This document shows, in pieces, positions 1-6,234 of a stretch of DNA of 6,234 nt (positions are counted from its first letter, which is position 1; each line of letters opens with the position of its first letter). The notes beneath the pieces are model-generated. The model was not told where the DNA came from, made no database searches, and saw only the letters and a list, made by a program, of their open reading frames with translations. The position numbers and the translations under genes were made by a program. Source of the stretch: Psychrobacter sp. GTDB lineage: Bacteria; Pseudomonadota; Gammaproteobacteria; Pseudomonadales; Moraxellaceae. Location of the stretch: NCBI GenBank assembly GCA_012270355.1, contig JAAXIL010000232.1:1-6234 (forward strand), in the 5' to 3' direction.

Positions 1-822
1 GTGGTGGGCTTTGGGGGATACGTAACCGCCCCTGGAGGGCTGGCGGCAAAGTTGTCGGGTATTCCGCTGATTATTCACGAACAAAATGCCATTGCGGGCA
101 TGAGTAACCGTTATTTGGCAAAAATGGCGACCAAAGTATTACAGGCGTTTGACCATACATTCAACACCGCATTTGGTGATGCGTCCAAATCGCCTAATGC
201 GAAACTAAAAACCGTTGGCAATCCCGTGCGGGAAGCCATTACCCAAATCGACCCGCCCGAAGTACGATATGACGCAGACGATGACAGCCCGCTTAAAGTT
301 TTGGTGGTGGGGGGGTCGCTCGGGGCACAGGTGCTGAATGAAACCGTACCAAAGGCGTTGGCATTGCTGGATAAACCCGTCCACATTCATCATCAATGTG
401 GCAAAAACAATGGGGAAGCGACTCAGAAGAATTATGACGTGTTAAGTATGTCAGCTCATGCTATCAGCGTGATGCCATTTATTACCGACATGGCAAGTGA
501 ATATGCGTGGGCAGATGTCATCATTTGCCGTGCAGGAGCGTTGACCGTGACGGAAATTCAAAACGTAGGGCTTGCAGCCATTTTTGTGCCGCTACCACAC
601 GCCGTCGATGACCACCAAACTGCCAATGCCCGCTATTTAGCCGATGCAAATGCGGCGTATCTATTGCCACAAAGCCAGCTTAATCCTGAGTATTTGGCAG
701 AAGTTTTGTCTAGCTTAACTCGAGCGGATTGCCGTGAGATGGCAATTAAAGGAAAAGAGCAAGCCAACCCGGGCTCGACGGTCATGGTAGCGGATGTGGT
801 TTGGGATGTGCTTAGAAAGTAG
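1..822 (+). CDS. murG: MurG, UDP-GlcNAc:lipid I N-acetylglucosaminyltransferase (3' part, 5' end outside window)
   Basis: MurG adds GlcNAc from UDP-GlcNAc to lipid I at the inner face of the cytoplasmic membrane, giving lipid II. The reading frame is open from base 1 and stops at TAG 820-822, giving 273 residues. Aligned from memory with E. coli MurG (355 residues), about 98 N-terminal residues are missing, including the first glycine-rich loop. Visible are the second glycine-rich loop GFGGYV (fragment residues 3-8), HEQNAIAGMSNR in the N-terminal domain, the linker GNPVRE, the C-domain loop VVGGSLGAQVLN, and the UDP-GlcNAc-binding segment CRAGALTVTEI (about 176-186) followed by DDHQTANA. The glutamate at fragment residue 185 aligns with the nucleotide-sugar-binding Glu269 of E. 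coli. The GTG at base 1 is an internal valine codon, not a start. A stretch of roughly nine extra residues precedes GNPVRE relative to E. coli. murC follows after 102 bases. Confidence 0.97.
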   Translation: MVGFGGYVTAPGGLAAKLSGIPLIIHEQNAIAGMSNRYLAKMATKVLQAFDHTFNTAFGDASKSPNAKLKTVGNPVREAITQIDPPEVRYDADDDSPLKVLVVGGSLGAQVLNETVPKALALLDKPVHIHHQCGKNNGEATQKNYDVLSMSAHAISVMPFITDMASEYAWADVIICRAGALTVTEIQNVGLAAIFVPLPHAVDDHQTANARYLADANAAYLLPQSQLNPEYLAEVLSSLTRADCREMAIKGKEQANPGSTVMVADVVWDVLRK

Positions 823-912
823 ACTTTTAGCCCAGCTCAAACATTAACTCGCTACCTTTAGCTTCTTAAAATTTTAACCTACTATTTAGACTAATCATTT
901 TCCCTCCAGACC

Positions 913-918
913 TTGAGA
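913..918 (+). promoter_or_regulatory. weak ribosome binding site of murC
   Basis: TTGAGA contains a GAGA core and ends 6 bases before ATG 925, a suitable Shine-Dalgarno distance. It favours ATG 925 over the in-frame TTG at 913, which lies inside this motif and has only pyrimidine-rich sequence before it. Confidence 0.5.
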
Positions 919-924
919 CCAACC

Positions 925-2382
925 ATGCCCAACACTGCGTTAACTTCCGCCAAAAAACTACCCAAACGCCTGATTGAAATTCCTGAAATGCGGCGGATTG
1001 GTTGCATTCATTTTGTCGGTATTGGTGGGGCAGGGATGTGTGGCATCGCTGAGGTCATGAAAAATCAAGGTTACGACGTGTCAGGCTCGGACATTAAAGC
1101 CAGCCCTGTTACCGCACGATTAGAAGAAATTGGCATCACGGTGATGATTGGACACGATTCACAAAACATTGCCAATGCAGATGTGGTGGTGGTGTCCTCT
1201 GCTATTGACCGCACCAACCCTGAAATTCAAGCGGCACTGAAAGCCCGTATTCCTGTGGTTCGCCGTGCCGACATGCTGGGCGAGTTGATGCGATATCGCC
1301 ACGGCATTGCGGTGGCAGGGGCACATGGCAAAACCACGACGACCAGCCTGCTCACCATGATGATGACCGAAGCAGGGCTTGACCCTACTTATGTGATTGG
1401 CGGCAAACTCAACGCCTCAGGTAAAAATGCTGCTCTTGGGCAAAGTCGCTTTTTGGTGGCAGAAGCCGACGAATCCGATGCGTCCTTTTTGTCCCTGCGT
1501 CCGATGGCAGCGATTGTCACCAACATTGACCAAGATCACATGGAAACCTATGACGGCAGTTTCGACAAACTCAAAGCCGCTTACATTCAATTTTTGCACA
1601 ACATGCCGTTTTATGGGTTGGCGGTGGTGTGCGGTGATGACAAAGACTTGTCTGCCATGATTGATGACATTGCCCGTCCTGTGCAAACCTTTGGTTTTGA
1701 GCCACACAACGACGTACAGGCGATTGATTTAAACGTTGACGGCACAAAAAGTCACTTTACGGTGCTCAGACGAGGGCGTGACCCATTGCCATTAACACTC
1801 AATATCCCGGGTAAGCACAATGTCTTGAATGCGTTGGCGGCGGTGACAATGGCAACCGATGAAGGCGTGGATGATGAAGCCATCAAACAAGCAGTTGCCA
1901 AATTTGCCGGCGTGGGCAGACGCTTTGAGCAAAATGCGTGCGTGAGTAAAGACGACGGCGATGTAATTTTGATTGATGATTATGGGCATCATCCTGTTGA
2001 AGTGGCAGCGACCATCAATGCCGCTCGCCAAAGCTATCCCGATCGCCGATTGGTCATGCTGTTTCAACCGCACCGTTATAGTCGCACTCGGGACTGCTTT
2101 GATGAGTTTATCACTGAGCTGTCACAAGTCGATGAGTTGCTATTGCTCGACGTTTATTCGGCAGGCGAAGCTCCCATTCAAGGGGCGACGACCAAAGATT
2201 TAGCCCGTAGTATCCGTTTGCGTGGTGAAGTCGAGCCGACCATTGTCGATAAAGACAATCTTGCTCCTGTCATGCAAAGGGTGCTCAAAGCTGGCGATTT
2301 GCTCATCACGCAAGGGGCAGGCAATGTCGGGCAGATTAGTCAAGAGTTGGCTCAAAATGAGCTGTATATTAACTCAAAATAA
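925..2382 (+). CDS. murC: MurC, UDP-N-acetylmuramate--L-alanine ligase
   Basis: MurC is the cytoplasmic ATP-dependent ligase that adds L-alanine to UDP-MurNAc, the first step of peptide stem assembly. From ATG 925 it has 485 residues (E. coli 491), ending at TAA 2380-2382. The Mur ligase domains occur in order. The N-terminal Rossmann domain has GIGGAGM (32-38) for UDP-MurNAc. The central ATPase domain has GAHGKTTTT (132-140, with Lys136 as P-loop lysine), [10 protein letters not shown] (179-188) and TNIDQDHM (199-206). [12 protein letters not shown] (295-306) and the C-terminal DDYGHHP (351-357) follow. The P-loop has Ala where E. coli has Thr (GTHGK), which I expect to be tolerated. An in-frame TTG at 913 would add four residues, but ATG has the better-placed ribosome binding site. 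The product is at the full family length and ddlB follows after 49 bases, suggesting co-transcription. The strong resemblance to remembered Acinetobacter MurC supports a Moraxellaceae origin. Confidence 0.98.
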   Translation: MPNTALTSAKKLPKRLIEIPEMRRIGCIHFVGIGGAGMCGIAEVMKNQGYDVSGSDIKASPVTARLEEIGITVMIGHDSQNIANADVVVVSSAIDRTNPEIQAALKARIPVVRRADMLGELMRYRHGIAVAGAHGKTTTTSLLTMMMTEAGLDPTYVIGGKLNASGKNAALGQSRFLVAEADESDASFLSLRPMAAIVTNIDQDHMETYDGSFDKLKAAYIQFLHNMPFYGLAVVCGDDKDLSAMIDDIARPVQTFGFEPHNDVQAIDLNVDGTKSHFTVLRRGRDPLPLTLNIPGKHNVLNALAAVTMATDEGVDDEAIKQAVAKFAGVGRRFEQNACVSKDDGDVILIDDYGHHPVEVAATINAARQSYPDRRLVMLFQPHRYSRTRDCFDEFITELSQVDELLLLDVYSAGEAPIQGATTKDLARSIRLRGEVEPTIVDKDNLAPVMQRVLKAGDLLITQGAGNVGQISQELAQNELYINSK

Positions 2383-2417
2383 TAGCGACAATAACCCATA
2401 GTCAATAACAAATAATT

Positions 2418-2424
2418 AAGAGAG
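2418..2424 (+). promoter_or_regulatory. ribosome binding site of ddlB
   Basis: The purine-rich AAGAGAG ends 7 bases before ATG 2432. It fixes the ddlB start and supports the extended N-terminus of the protein. Confidence 0.7.
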
Positions 2425-2431
2425 ACACATA

Positions 2432-3376
2432 ATGGATAACACCCAATCCTCAAAAGACATCGATAGCAAAGAGTTTGGCAAAGTTGCCGTTGTTTATGGC
2501 GGACACAGCAACGAGCGACCCGTATCCATCATGAGTGGCGAGGCAGTACTACAAGCCCTGCAAAATAAGGGCATCGACGCTCACAAATTCGATCCCAAAG
2601 AACAAGACATTTTAAATTTGCGAGATTATGACCGTGTATTTAATGTGTTGCATGGACGGGGCGGTGAAGACGGCGAGCTGCAAGGGTTACTGGATTGGCT
2701 AAACATTCCACAAACAGGCTCAGGTGTGCTGGCATCGGCATTGGCAATGGACAAAATCCGCACCAAGCAAGTGTGGCTCGGCTGTGGCATTGAGCAAACT
2801 GCCCCTTTTACCATGCTCACCGCCGACAGCGATTGGCAACAAATTGTCAATGCTATTGGTCTGCCACTGGTGGTCAAGCCTGTGCATGAAGGGTCAAGCA
2901 TCGGCATTAGCATCGTCAAAACGCTGGATGAACTCGCCGAGGCGTACCATAAAGCTGCCGATTGTGGCGACATTGTGATGGCAGAAAAATTTATCGATGG
3001 CAAAGAGTTTTCCATCGTCATTATAGATGATGAAGCCTACCCTGTGATTGGTTGCCAGCCTGCTGACGATGCGGCGTTTTATGATTTTGACGCCAAATAT
3101 GTGCGAGAGGATACCGCCTTTTTTATCCCTTGCGGGCTAGACGAGACGCAAGAGAGTCAGCTTCAACATCTGTGTTTGCAAGCGTTTCGAGCAGTTGGGG
3201 CATCAGGATGGGGACGGGTGGATGCGATGCAAGATAAAGCGGGCAACTTTTGGCTACTTGAAATTAACACTGTACCTGGCATGACGACACACAGCTTTGT
3301 ACCGATGGCAGCGAAAGCCCGAGGCATGGGTTTTGAGACACTTTGCGTGCATATTTTAGCTCAAACACTAAGTTAG
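2432..3376 (+). CDS. ddlB: DdlB, D-alanine--D-alanine ligase
   Basis: DdlB is the cytoplasmic ATP-grasp ligase that joins two D-alanines; MurF then adds the dipeptide to the UDP-MurNAc-tripeptide. It has 314 residues (E. coli DdlB 306) from ATG 2432 to TAG 3374-3376. The N-terminal substrate motif is GGHSNERPVS, with Glu28 matching catalytic Glu15 of E. coli. HGRGGEDG (74-81), VKPVHEGSSIG (148-158, with the active-site serine loop), FYDFDAKY (Tyr223, matching E. coli Tyr216), GRVD (Arg262, Asp264) and LLEINTVPGMT (Glu277, Asn279) follow. All catalytic positions I can align are present; the later ones keep a constant offset of 7 from E. coli. The first 13-16 residues are a polar extension before the beta strand KVAVVYGG. 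The start is supported by the Shine-Dalgarno AAGAGAG. ftsQ begins 115 bases downstream, whereas in E. coli the two genes abut or overlap. Confidence 0.98.
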   Translation: MDNTQSSKDIDSKEFGKVAVVYGGHSNERPVSIMSGEAVLQALQNKGIDAHKFDPKEQDILNLRDYDRVFNVLHGRGGEDGELQGLLDWLNIPQTGSGVLASALAMDKIRTKQVWLGCGIEQTAPFTMLTADSDWQQIVNAIGLPLVVKPVHEGSSIGISIVKTLDELAEAYHKAADCGDIVMAEKFIDGKEFSIVIIDDEAYPVIGCQPADDAAFYDFDAKYVREDTAFFIPCGLDETQESQLQHLCLQAFRAVGASGWGRVDAMQDKAGNFWLLEINTVPGMTTHSFVPMAAKARGMGFETLCVHILAQTLS

Positions 3377-3436
3377 CCACATCTATCAGAAATGCAACAA
3401 ATGTTGTCCGTTCTATCTCTTCTTTAAAAAATACGC

Positions 3437-3442
3437 TACAAT
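3437..3442 (+). promoter_or_regulatory. possible -10 element upstream of ftsQ
   Basis: TACAAT differs at one base from the sigma70 -10 consensus TATAAT. It lies in an AT-rich part of the ddlB-ftsQ spacer, 49 bases before the ftsQ GTG. I could not find a convincing -35 hexamer at 16-18 bases: the sequence there is pyrimidine-rich, and TTGTCC (3404-3409) is 27 bases away. A local promoter for ftsQ is possible but weakly supported. Confidence 0.3.
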
Positions 3443-3480
3443 AACAGGTTGTTTATAGTTTCCATCCATATTTTTTACCC

Positions 3481-3486
3481 TGAGAG
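3481..3486 (+). promoter_or_regulatory. ribosome binding site of ftsQ, supporting a GTG start
   Basis: TGAGAG ends 5 bases before GTG 3492. No in-frame ATG exists until codon 26, inside the membrane segment, so this site decides in favour of the GTG start. Confidence 0.6.
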
Positions 3487-3491
3487 TTGTT

Positions 3492-4295
3492 GTGCCAGCG
3501 GTTTCTACTTCACAGTCATCCGTCGCAAACGAACTAAAACACCATACCGCATCGTTTATTAAGCTGATGCCGTATGTGTTTGGCATTGTGTTTTTGACGG
3601 TGCTGGCTATACTTGTGTATCAGATGATGCTCGCCAAACCGACGGGTATTGTTGTTGAGCCAGCAGGTCTAAATCGTAGTGAATACTTGGCGTTGGATGC
3701 GGTGGTCAGTGAATTTCCTGAGCAGGACGCATTTTTTACCATGCCCTTGCCTAAACTACTCGATGCGGTGATGGCAGAAAAATGGGTGAGTGAAGCCAAT
3801 ATCCGCCGTGATTGGCAGCGAGGCATTGTGGTTGAAGCCTTGCCTCGCGAACCCGTCGCAAGATTTGGCAGTGAACGATTGATCGATGCCGGGGGTGTGG
3901 TGTTTCGTCCTGTTAACGAACAGGTCATGTTCCAATCGCAGACTGTACAGAACCTCGCTCTATTACAAGGTGAGCCTGAGCAAGCCAAACTCATCATGCA
4001 GCAGATGCTACAAATTAACCGCTGGTTTGCCCCGTTGGGGTTGCAGGTGGACGATTTAATTTTAACACCTCGTATGACATGGCTTGTTCGGTTTGATAAT
4101 GGGCTTCGAGTCATGGTGGATAATCAGCAGACCAACCAAAAACTGATGAATTTAAGCCAAATTCTACAAGCCCAGTTGAATGACAGAATCGATGATATGG
4201 CATCGGTTGATTTACGTTATCAAAACGGCTTTGCCATCGCATGGAAAACAGCCGACACGAGCGATATTGTAACTTTACCAACTGGTGATGAATAA
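3492..4295 (+). CDS. ftsQ: FtsQ, bitopic divisome protein with POTRA domain
   Basis: FtsQ is a single-pass inner-membrane protein that recruits FtsB and FtsL to the division site. It has 267 residues (E. coli 276) from GTG 3492 to TAA 4293-4295. A polar cytoplasmic tail (1-25, containing KHH and a Lys) precedes a hydrophobic membrane segment at about 26-47 (MPYVFGIVFLTVLAILVYQM). The periplasmic POTRA region covers about 53-121 and includes WVSEANIRRDW and REPVARFG (119-126), a hallmark of the FtsQ family. The beta domain includes LIDAGGVVF and, near the C-terminus, VDLRYQNGFAIAW (Tyr243, Trp251). This last part corresponds to the E. coli region that contacts FtsB. GTG is the only sensible start, because the next ATG would remove the cytoplasmic tail and it has a ribosome binding site. 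The gene does not overlap its neighbours, so the translational coupling with ddlB and ftsA seen in enterobacteria is unlikely here. Confidence 0.96.
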   Translation: MPAVSTSQSSVANELKHHTASFIKLMPYVFGIVFLTVLAILVYQMMLAKPTGIVVEPAGLNRSEYLALDAVVSEFPEQDAFFTMPLPKLLDAVMAEKWVSEANIRRDWQRGIVVEALPREPVARFGSERLIDAGGVVFRPVNEQVMFQSQTVQNLALLQGEPEQAKLIMQQMLQINRWFAPLGLQVDDLILTPRMTWLVRFDNGLRVMVDNQQTNQKLMNLSQILQAQLNDRIDDMASVDLRYQNGFAIAWKTADTSDIVTLPTGDE

Positions 4296-4366
4296 AGTGT
4301 AGCCAAAATGAGCTTGCATAACGCCGTTGAATTTAGAGTTTTGCAATGATTGGTCTGCTTGTGTTT

Positions 4367-4432
4367 TTGTCCTTGTGAGATATTAAAACTTTTATTGTCG
4401 ATTTTGTGATTTTATACCTTTATATTAAGATT
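4367..4432 (+). promoter_or_regulatory. AT-rich possible promoter region upstream of ftsA
   Basis: The 157-base ftsQ-ftsA spacer becomes strongly AT-rich here. The best pairing I see is TTGTCC (4367-4372) with TTTTAT (4390-4395), 17 bases apart and four of six matches in each box. TTATAC (4412-4417) and TATATT (4421-4426) are further -10-like hexamers without well-spaced -35 boxes. The region could hold one or more weak promoters, but AT-rich DNA gives such matches by chance. The first part of the spacer (4296-4366) holds no convincing terminator or regulatory site. Confidence 0.3.
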
Positions 4433-4452
4433 AAGACGACTGACCCCGCTTT

Positions 4453-5733
4453 ATGAAAACACTTGAAAATCTCGTCGTCATTCATCTGAGTGCCACCGCC
4501 GTCTATGTGGTGATTGGGCAGGTTAAAGCATCGGATGATATACGTATCCTCGGCGTGGGTGAGGTCAAAAATGAAGATTTTCAATATGGCAGTATCAAGC
4601 ATTGGGACAGACTCAAAAGTGCCATTCGCCAAGCCATCATTGAAGCAGAAGAGATGGCAAACTGCCGTGTGCATAGCGTCTGGCTCACCTTGTCCACTCC
4701 CGAGCTTTTGAGCAAAAATAGTTATGGTTCGGTAGATGTTGATTCAGGTACTGTCGAAACTCGCCATATTGTGCAAGCCTTATCTACCGCCAAAGACAAG
4801 GACATGCCGCCCTCGCATTATTTGATGCACCATTGTCAGCAAGGCATTTTTGTTGGTGAGCAAGAGGAGATGGTTGATGATGCAATCGATATGCTGGCGA
4901 ATAAACTCACCGTCATGTATCACTTGATGATGATGCCTGTCGCCAGTCGGCAAAACATTCAAAAGCTGATTCAAGCCTGCGATGTGAGCATCGATCACAT
5001 TTTGTTTGATGCGGTGTCCAGTGCCGAATATGCCCTCATTCCCGAAGAGCGAGAGCAAGGCGTGTGCTTTATCGACATTGGGGCAAGCACCACCAGCGTG
5101 TGTGTTTACCGAGAAAATCGCTTGGTATTGACCTATTGCGTCAGCGAGGGCGGCAATAAAGCAACAATGGACATTTCCGCTGACCTTGGTATCAGCATGA
5201 TAGAAGCTGAAGCCCTCAAAAAACGGCATGGCACAGTAGATGTCACTAGTATTGATGCCAGCCAATTTGTCACTGTGCCTCGCATTGGCATGACCGATGA
5301 GATCACCGTGAATGTGCTACAACTGGCTCAAATCATCGAAGCCCGTTACATCGATATTCTGCGAGCCGTGTTTCAAGAACTTAGCGATGCAGGTTTAATG
5401 GACTTTGTGCCTCGAGGGGTGGTGCTAGCCGGTGGTGGCAGTCAAATTAAAGGCATGATACCCTTTGCCAAACGCTTTTTGGGTATGCCCGTTTATCTGA
5501 CCAATGCCAACAAAGCCATCACTGCTTATAACGGATTCGATGACGAGCAAAAATTTAGCTATTTAAGTAGTCGGGTGCAAGACCGAGTGCTACAAACGGC
5601 GTTCGGGGCATTGTTATATTCGCAAAGTGAGCAATTCCGCCACAGTGAAAAAAGTTCGCCCGAAGCCCTAAAGGTAAGCCGAATGAGTAAGATGAAACAT
5701 GGCTTGCAAAACATTTTGCAACGGCTCTTGTAA
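4453..5733 (+). CDS. ftsA: FtsA, actin-like cell division protein with degenerate phosphate-1 motif
   Basis: FtsA is the actin-like cytoplasmic protein that tethers FtsZ to the membrane and signals to the divisome. It has 426 residues (E. coli 420), ATG 4453 to TAA 5731-5733. Recognisable parts are the CRVHSVWLTLS strand (71-81), the 1C subdomain (about 84-165), EREQGVCFIDIG (199-210), AEALKKRHG (252-260), IIEARY (294-299), the adenosine motif VLAGGGSQIKG (324-334), and a basic amphipathic C-terminal helix (about 408-426, SRMSKMKHGLQNILQRLL) that fits the membrane-targeting sequence. The N-terminal phosphate-1 motif is odd: E. coli reads GLEIGTAK, while here residues 9-16 read VIHLSATA, losing the acidic residue, the Gly-Thr pair and the Lys. 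The second phosphate motif reads DIGASTTS instead of DIGGGTMD. ATP handling may therefore differ. A TGA at 4441-4443 blocks any upstream start, and no good Shine-Dalgarno lies close to ATG 4453. The ftsQ-ftsA-ftsZ position makes the identity secure. Confidence 0.96.
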   Translation: MKTLENLVVIHLSATAVYVVIGQVKASDDIRILGVGEVKNEDFQYGSIKHWDRLKSAIRQAIIEAEEMANCRVHSVWLTLSTPELLSKNSYGSVDVDSGTVETRHIVQALSTAKDKDMPPSHYLMHHCQQGIFVGEQEEMVDDAIDMLANKLTVMYHLMMMPVASRQNIQKLIQACDVSIDHILFDAVSSAEYALIPEEREQGVCFIDIGASTTSVCVYRENRLVLTYCVSEGGNKATMDISADLGISMIEAEALKKRHGTVDVTSIDASQFVTVPRIGMTDEITVNVLQLAQIIEARYIDILRAVFQELSDAGLMDFVPRGVVLAGGGSQIKGMIPFAKRFLGMPVYLTNANKAITAYNGFDDEQKFSYLSSRVQDRVLQTAFGALLYSQSEQFRHSEKSSPEALKVSRMSKMKHGLQNILQRLL

Positions 5734-5759
5734 GACAGTTGAATAAAAAATGATATTTA

Positions 5760-5788
5760 TTGACCGAGTTTAAGTCAGCCAAATTAAT
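5760..5788 (+). promoter_or_regulatory. candidate sigma70 promoter of ftsZ
   Basis: TTGACC (5760-5765, five of six matches to TTGACA) and ATTAAT (5783-5788, four of six to TATAAT) are separated by 17 bases. They lie in the 95-base ftsA-ftsZ spacer, 40 bases before the ftsZ ATG. This is the best-formed promoter candidate in the window. Extra ftsZ promoters close to the gene are known in other bacteria; activity here is inferred. Confidence 0.42.
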
Positions 5789-5816
5789 AGTTATCCATTT
5801 AAGATTGAGACAAGAT

Positions 5817-5822
5817 TAAGGA
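5817..5822 (+). promoter_or_regulatory. strong ribosome binding site of ftsZ
   Basis: TAAGGA ends 6 bases before ATG 5829 and is the best Shine-Dalgarno in the window. It selects the first ATG over the ATG codons at residues 6 and 7, and fits high FtsZ synthesis relative to FtsA. Confidence 0.75.
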
Positions 5823-5828
5823 ATTAGC

Positions 5829-6234
5829 ATGACCACGAAGTATATGATGCCCGATGTCGAAAATACTGCTCATAAAGGAGCACGTTTTACCGTGTTTGGG
5901 TTGGGCGGCGGTGGCGGTAATGCCGTTGAACACATGGTACGCCAAGGCATCGATAACGTCACGTTTGTGTGTGCCAATACCGACCGTCAAGCCCTCGATG
6001 GATTGACTGCAGAGCACCGCTTACAACTGGGTGCTGAAACCAATCGAGGATTGGGAGCAGGGGCGAACCCTGAGGTAGGGCGAGAAGCTGCCGAAAGTGA
6101 TGAAGAAGCGATTCGAGCCTTACTCAAAGATTCAGACATGGTGTTCATTACCGCTGGGATGGGTGGTGGTACGGGTACAGGAGCCGCTCCTGTCGTTGCC
6201 CGCATTGCTAAGGAATTGAAGATTTTGACAGTCG
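5829..6234 (+). CDS. ftsZ: FtsZ, tubulin-like division GTPase (5' part, 3' end outside window)
   Basis: FtsZ is the cytoplasmic GTPase that polymerises into the Z ring. The window holds its first 135 codons plus one base, about a third of a usual FtsZ (around 380-400 residues). A short variable N-terminus ([18 protein letters not shown]) leads into the first nucleotide-binding loop [15 protein letters not shown] (23-37). CANTDRQAL (48-56), the T3-loop region [15 protein letters not shown] (74-88) and the tubulin/FtsZ signature [16 protein letters not shown] (109-124), which binds the GTP phosphates, follow. The usual Val of the first loop (GVGGGGG in E. coli) is Leu here, a conservative change. 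The T7 catalytic loop and the C-terminal peptide that binds FtsA and ZipA lie beyond the window. The start is set by TAAGGA 6 bases upstream. The gene lies 95 bases after ftsA with its own candidate promoter. No frame disruption is seen. Confidence 0.98.
   Translation, partial: MTTKYMMPDVENTAHKGARFTVFGLGGGGGNAVEHMVRQGIDNVTFVCANTDRQALDGLTAEHRLQLGAETNRGLGAGANPEVGREAAESDEEAIRALLKDSDMVFITAGMGGGTGTGAAPVVARIAKELKILTV

Noticed and set aside
851..862. Possible small hairpin GCTA-CCTT-TAGC after murG
   Set aside because: A four-pair stem without a T-tract is not a credible terminator.
866..877. Perfect 12-base palindrome TTAAAATTTTAA in the murG-murC spacer
   Set aside because: It is pure A/T in an AT-rich spacer, with no GC stem or T-tract, so it is not a terminator. 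No known operator matches it, and chance is the simplest explanation.
3620..4114. Long open frame on the minus strand opposite ftsQ
   Set aside because: It is a shadow of a gene with a clear family identity on the + strand. It is Ser/Arg/Asn-rich with no recognisable domain and no ribosome binding site that I can support.
4308..4349. 13-codon open frame (ATG to TGA) in the ftsQ-ftsA spacer, a possible leader peptide
   Set aside because: It has no Shine-Dalgarno, no attenuator-like hairpin after it and no informative composition. A frame this short is expected by chance.
4780..5265. Long open frame on the minus strand opposite ftsA
   Set aside because: It is rich in His/Asn/Ile as expected from reading a coding strand in reverse, has no recognisable motif, and lies wholly within conserved ftsA sequence.
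5742..5761. Inverted repeat AATAAA / TTTATT just after the ftsA stop, considered as a terminator
   Set aside because: The six-pair stem has only A-T pairs and there is no run of T after it. It would be too weak, and it overlaps the candidate ftsZ promoter.
1..6234. Search for a novel system, mobile element, CRISPR array, tRNA, or DNA uptake sequence repeats
   Set aside because: Every long + strand frame belongs to a known dcw family, junctions are short, and I saw no repeated uptake-type decamers, direct-repeat arrays, cloverleaf-like segments or transposase motifs.

Overview
This window is a stretch of a bacterial division and cell wall (dcw) cluster. All genes are on the + strand, in the order murG (3' part), murC, ddlB, ftsQ, ftsA, ftsZ (5' part). 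The order matches the classical gammaproteobacterial arrangement, in which ddlB lies directly between murC and ftsQ. The protein sequences, especially MurC, FtsQ and FtsA, look most like Moraxellaceae (the Moraxella/Psychrobacter/Acinetobacter group), probably nearer Moraxella/Psychrobacter than Acinetobacter. This is judged from remembered family sequences, not a search, so the genus is open. By eye, base composition is moderate in genes and AT-rich between them.

Layout: 1-822 is the C-terminal roughly three quarters of MurG, the lipid II-forming glycosyltransferase. 925-2382 is complete MurC (UDP-MurNAc:L-alanine ligase). 2432-3376 is complete DdlB (D-Ala:D-Ala ligase). 3492-4295 is complete FtsQ, a bitopic membrane divisome protein starting with GTG. 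4453-5733 is complete FtsA, the actin-like membrane anchor of FtsZ. 5829-6234 is the first 135 codons of FtsZ, cut by the window end. Nothing is inserted or broken, and there are no RNA genes, mobile elements, CRISPR arrays or phage genes.

The genes serve one process. MurC and DdlB make and load parts of the UDP-MurNAc-pentapeptide, MurG makes lipid II, and FtsQ, FtsA and FtsZ place and drive septal wall synthesis. Unlike the tightly packed E. coli cluster, where several of these genes touch or overlap, every junction here has a spacer (102, 49, 115, 157 and 95 bases) and no strong intrinsic terminator. Candidate weak promoters lie upstream of ftsQ, ftsA and ftsZ.

The window is essentially ordinary housekeeping DNA; I found no unknown system. 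The one protein-level oddity worth following up is FtsA. Its N-terminal actin-fold phosphate-binding motif is badly degenerate and the second phosphate motif is altered, although the rest of the protein, including the C-terminal membrane helix, is intact. ftsA also lacks a well-placed ribosome binding site.
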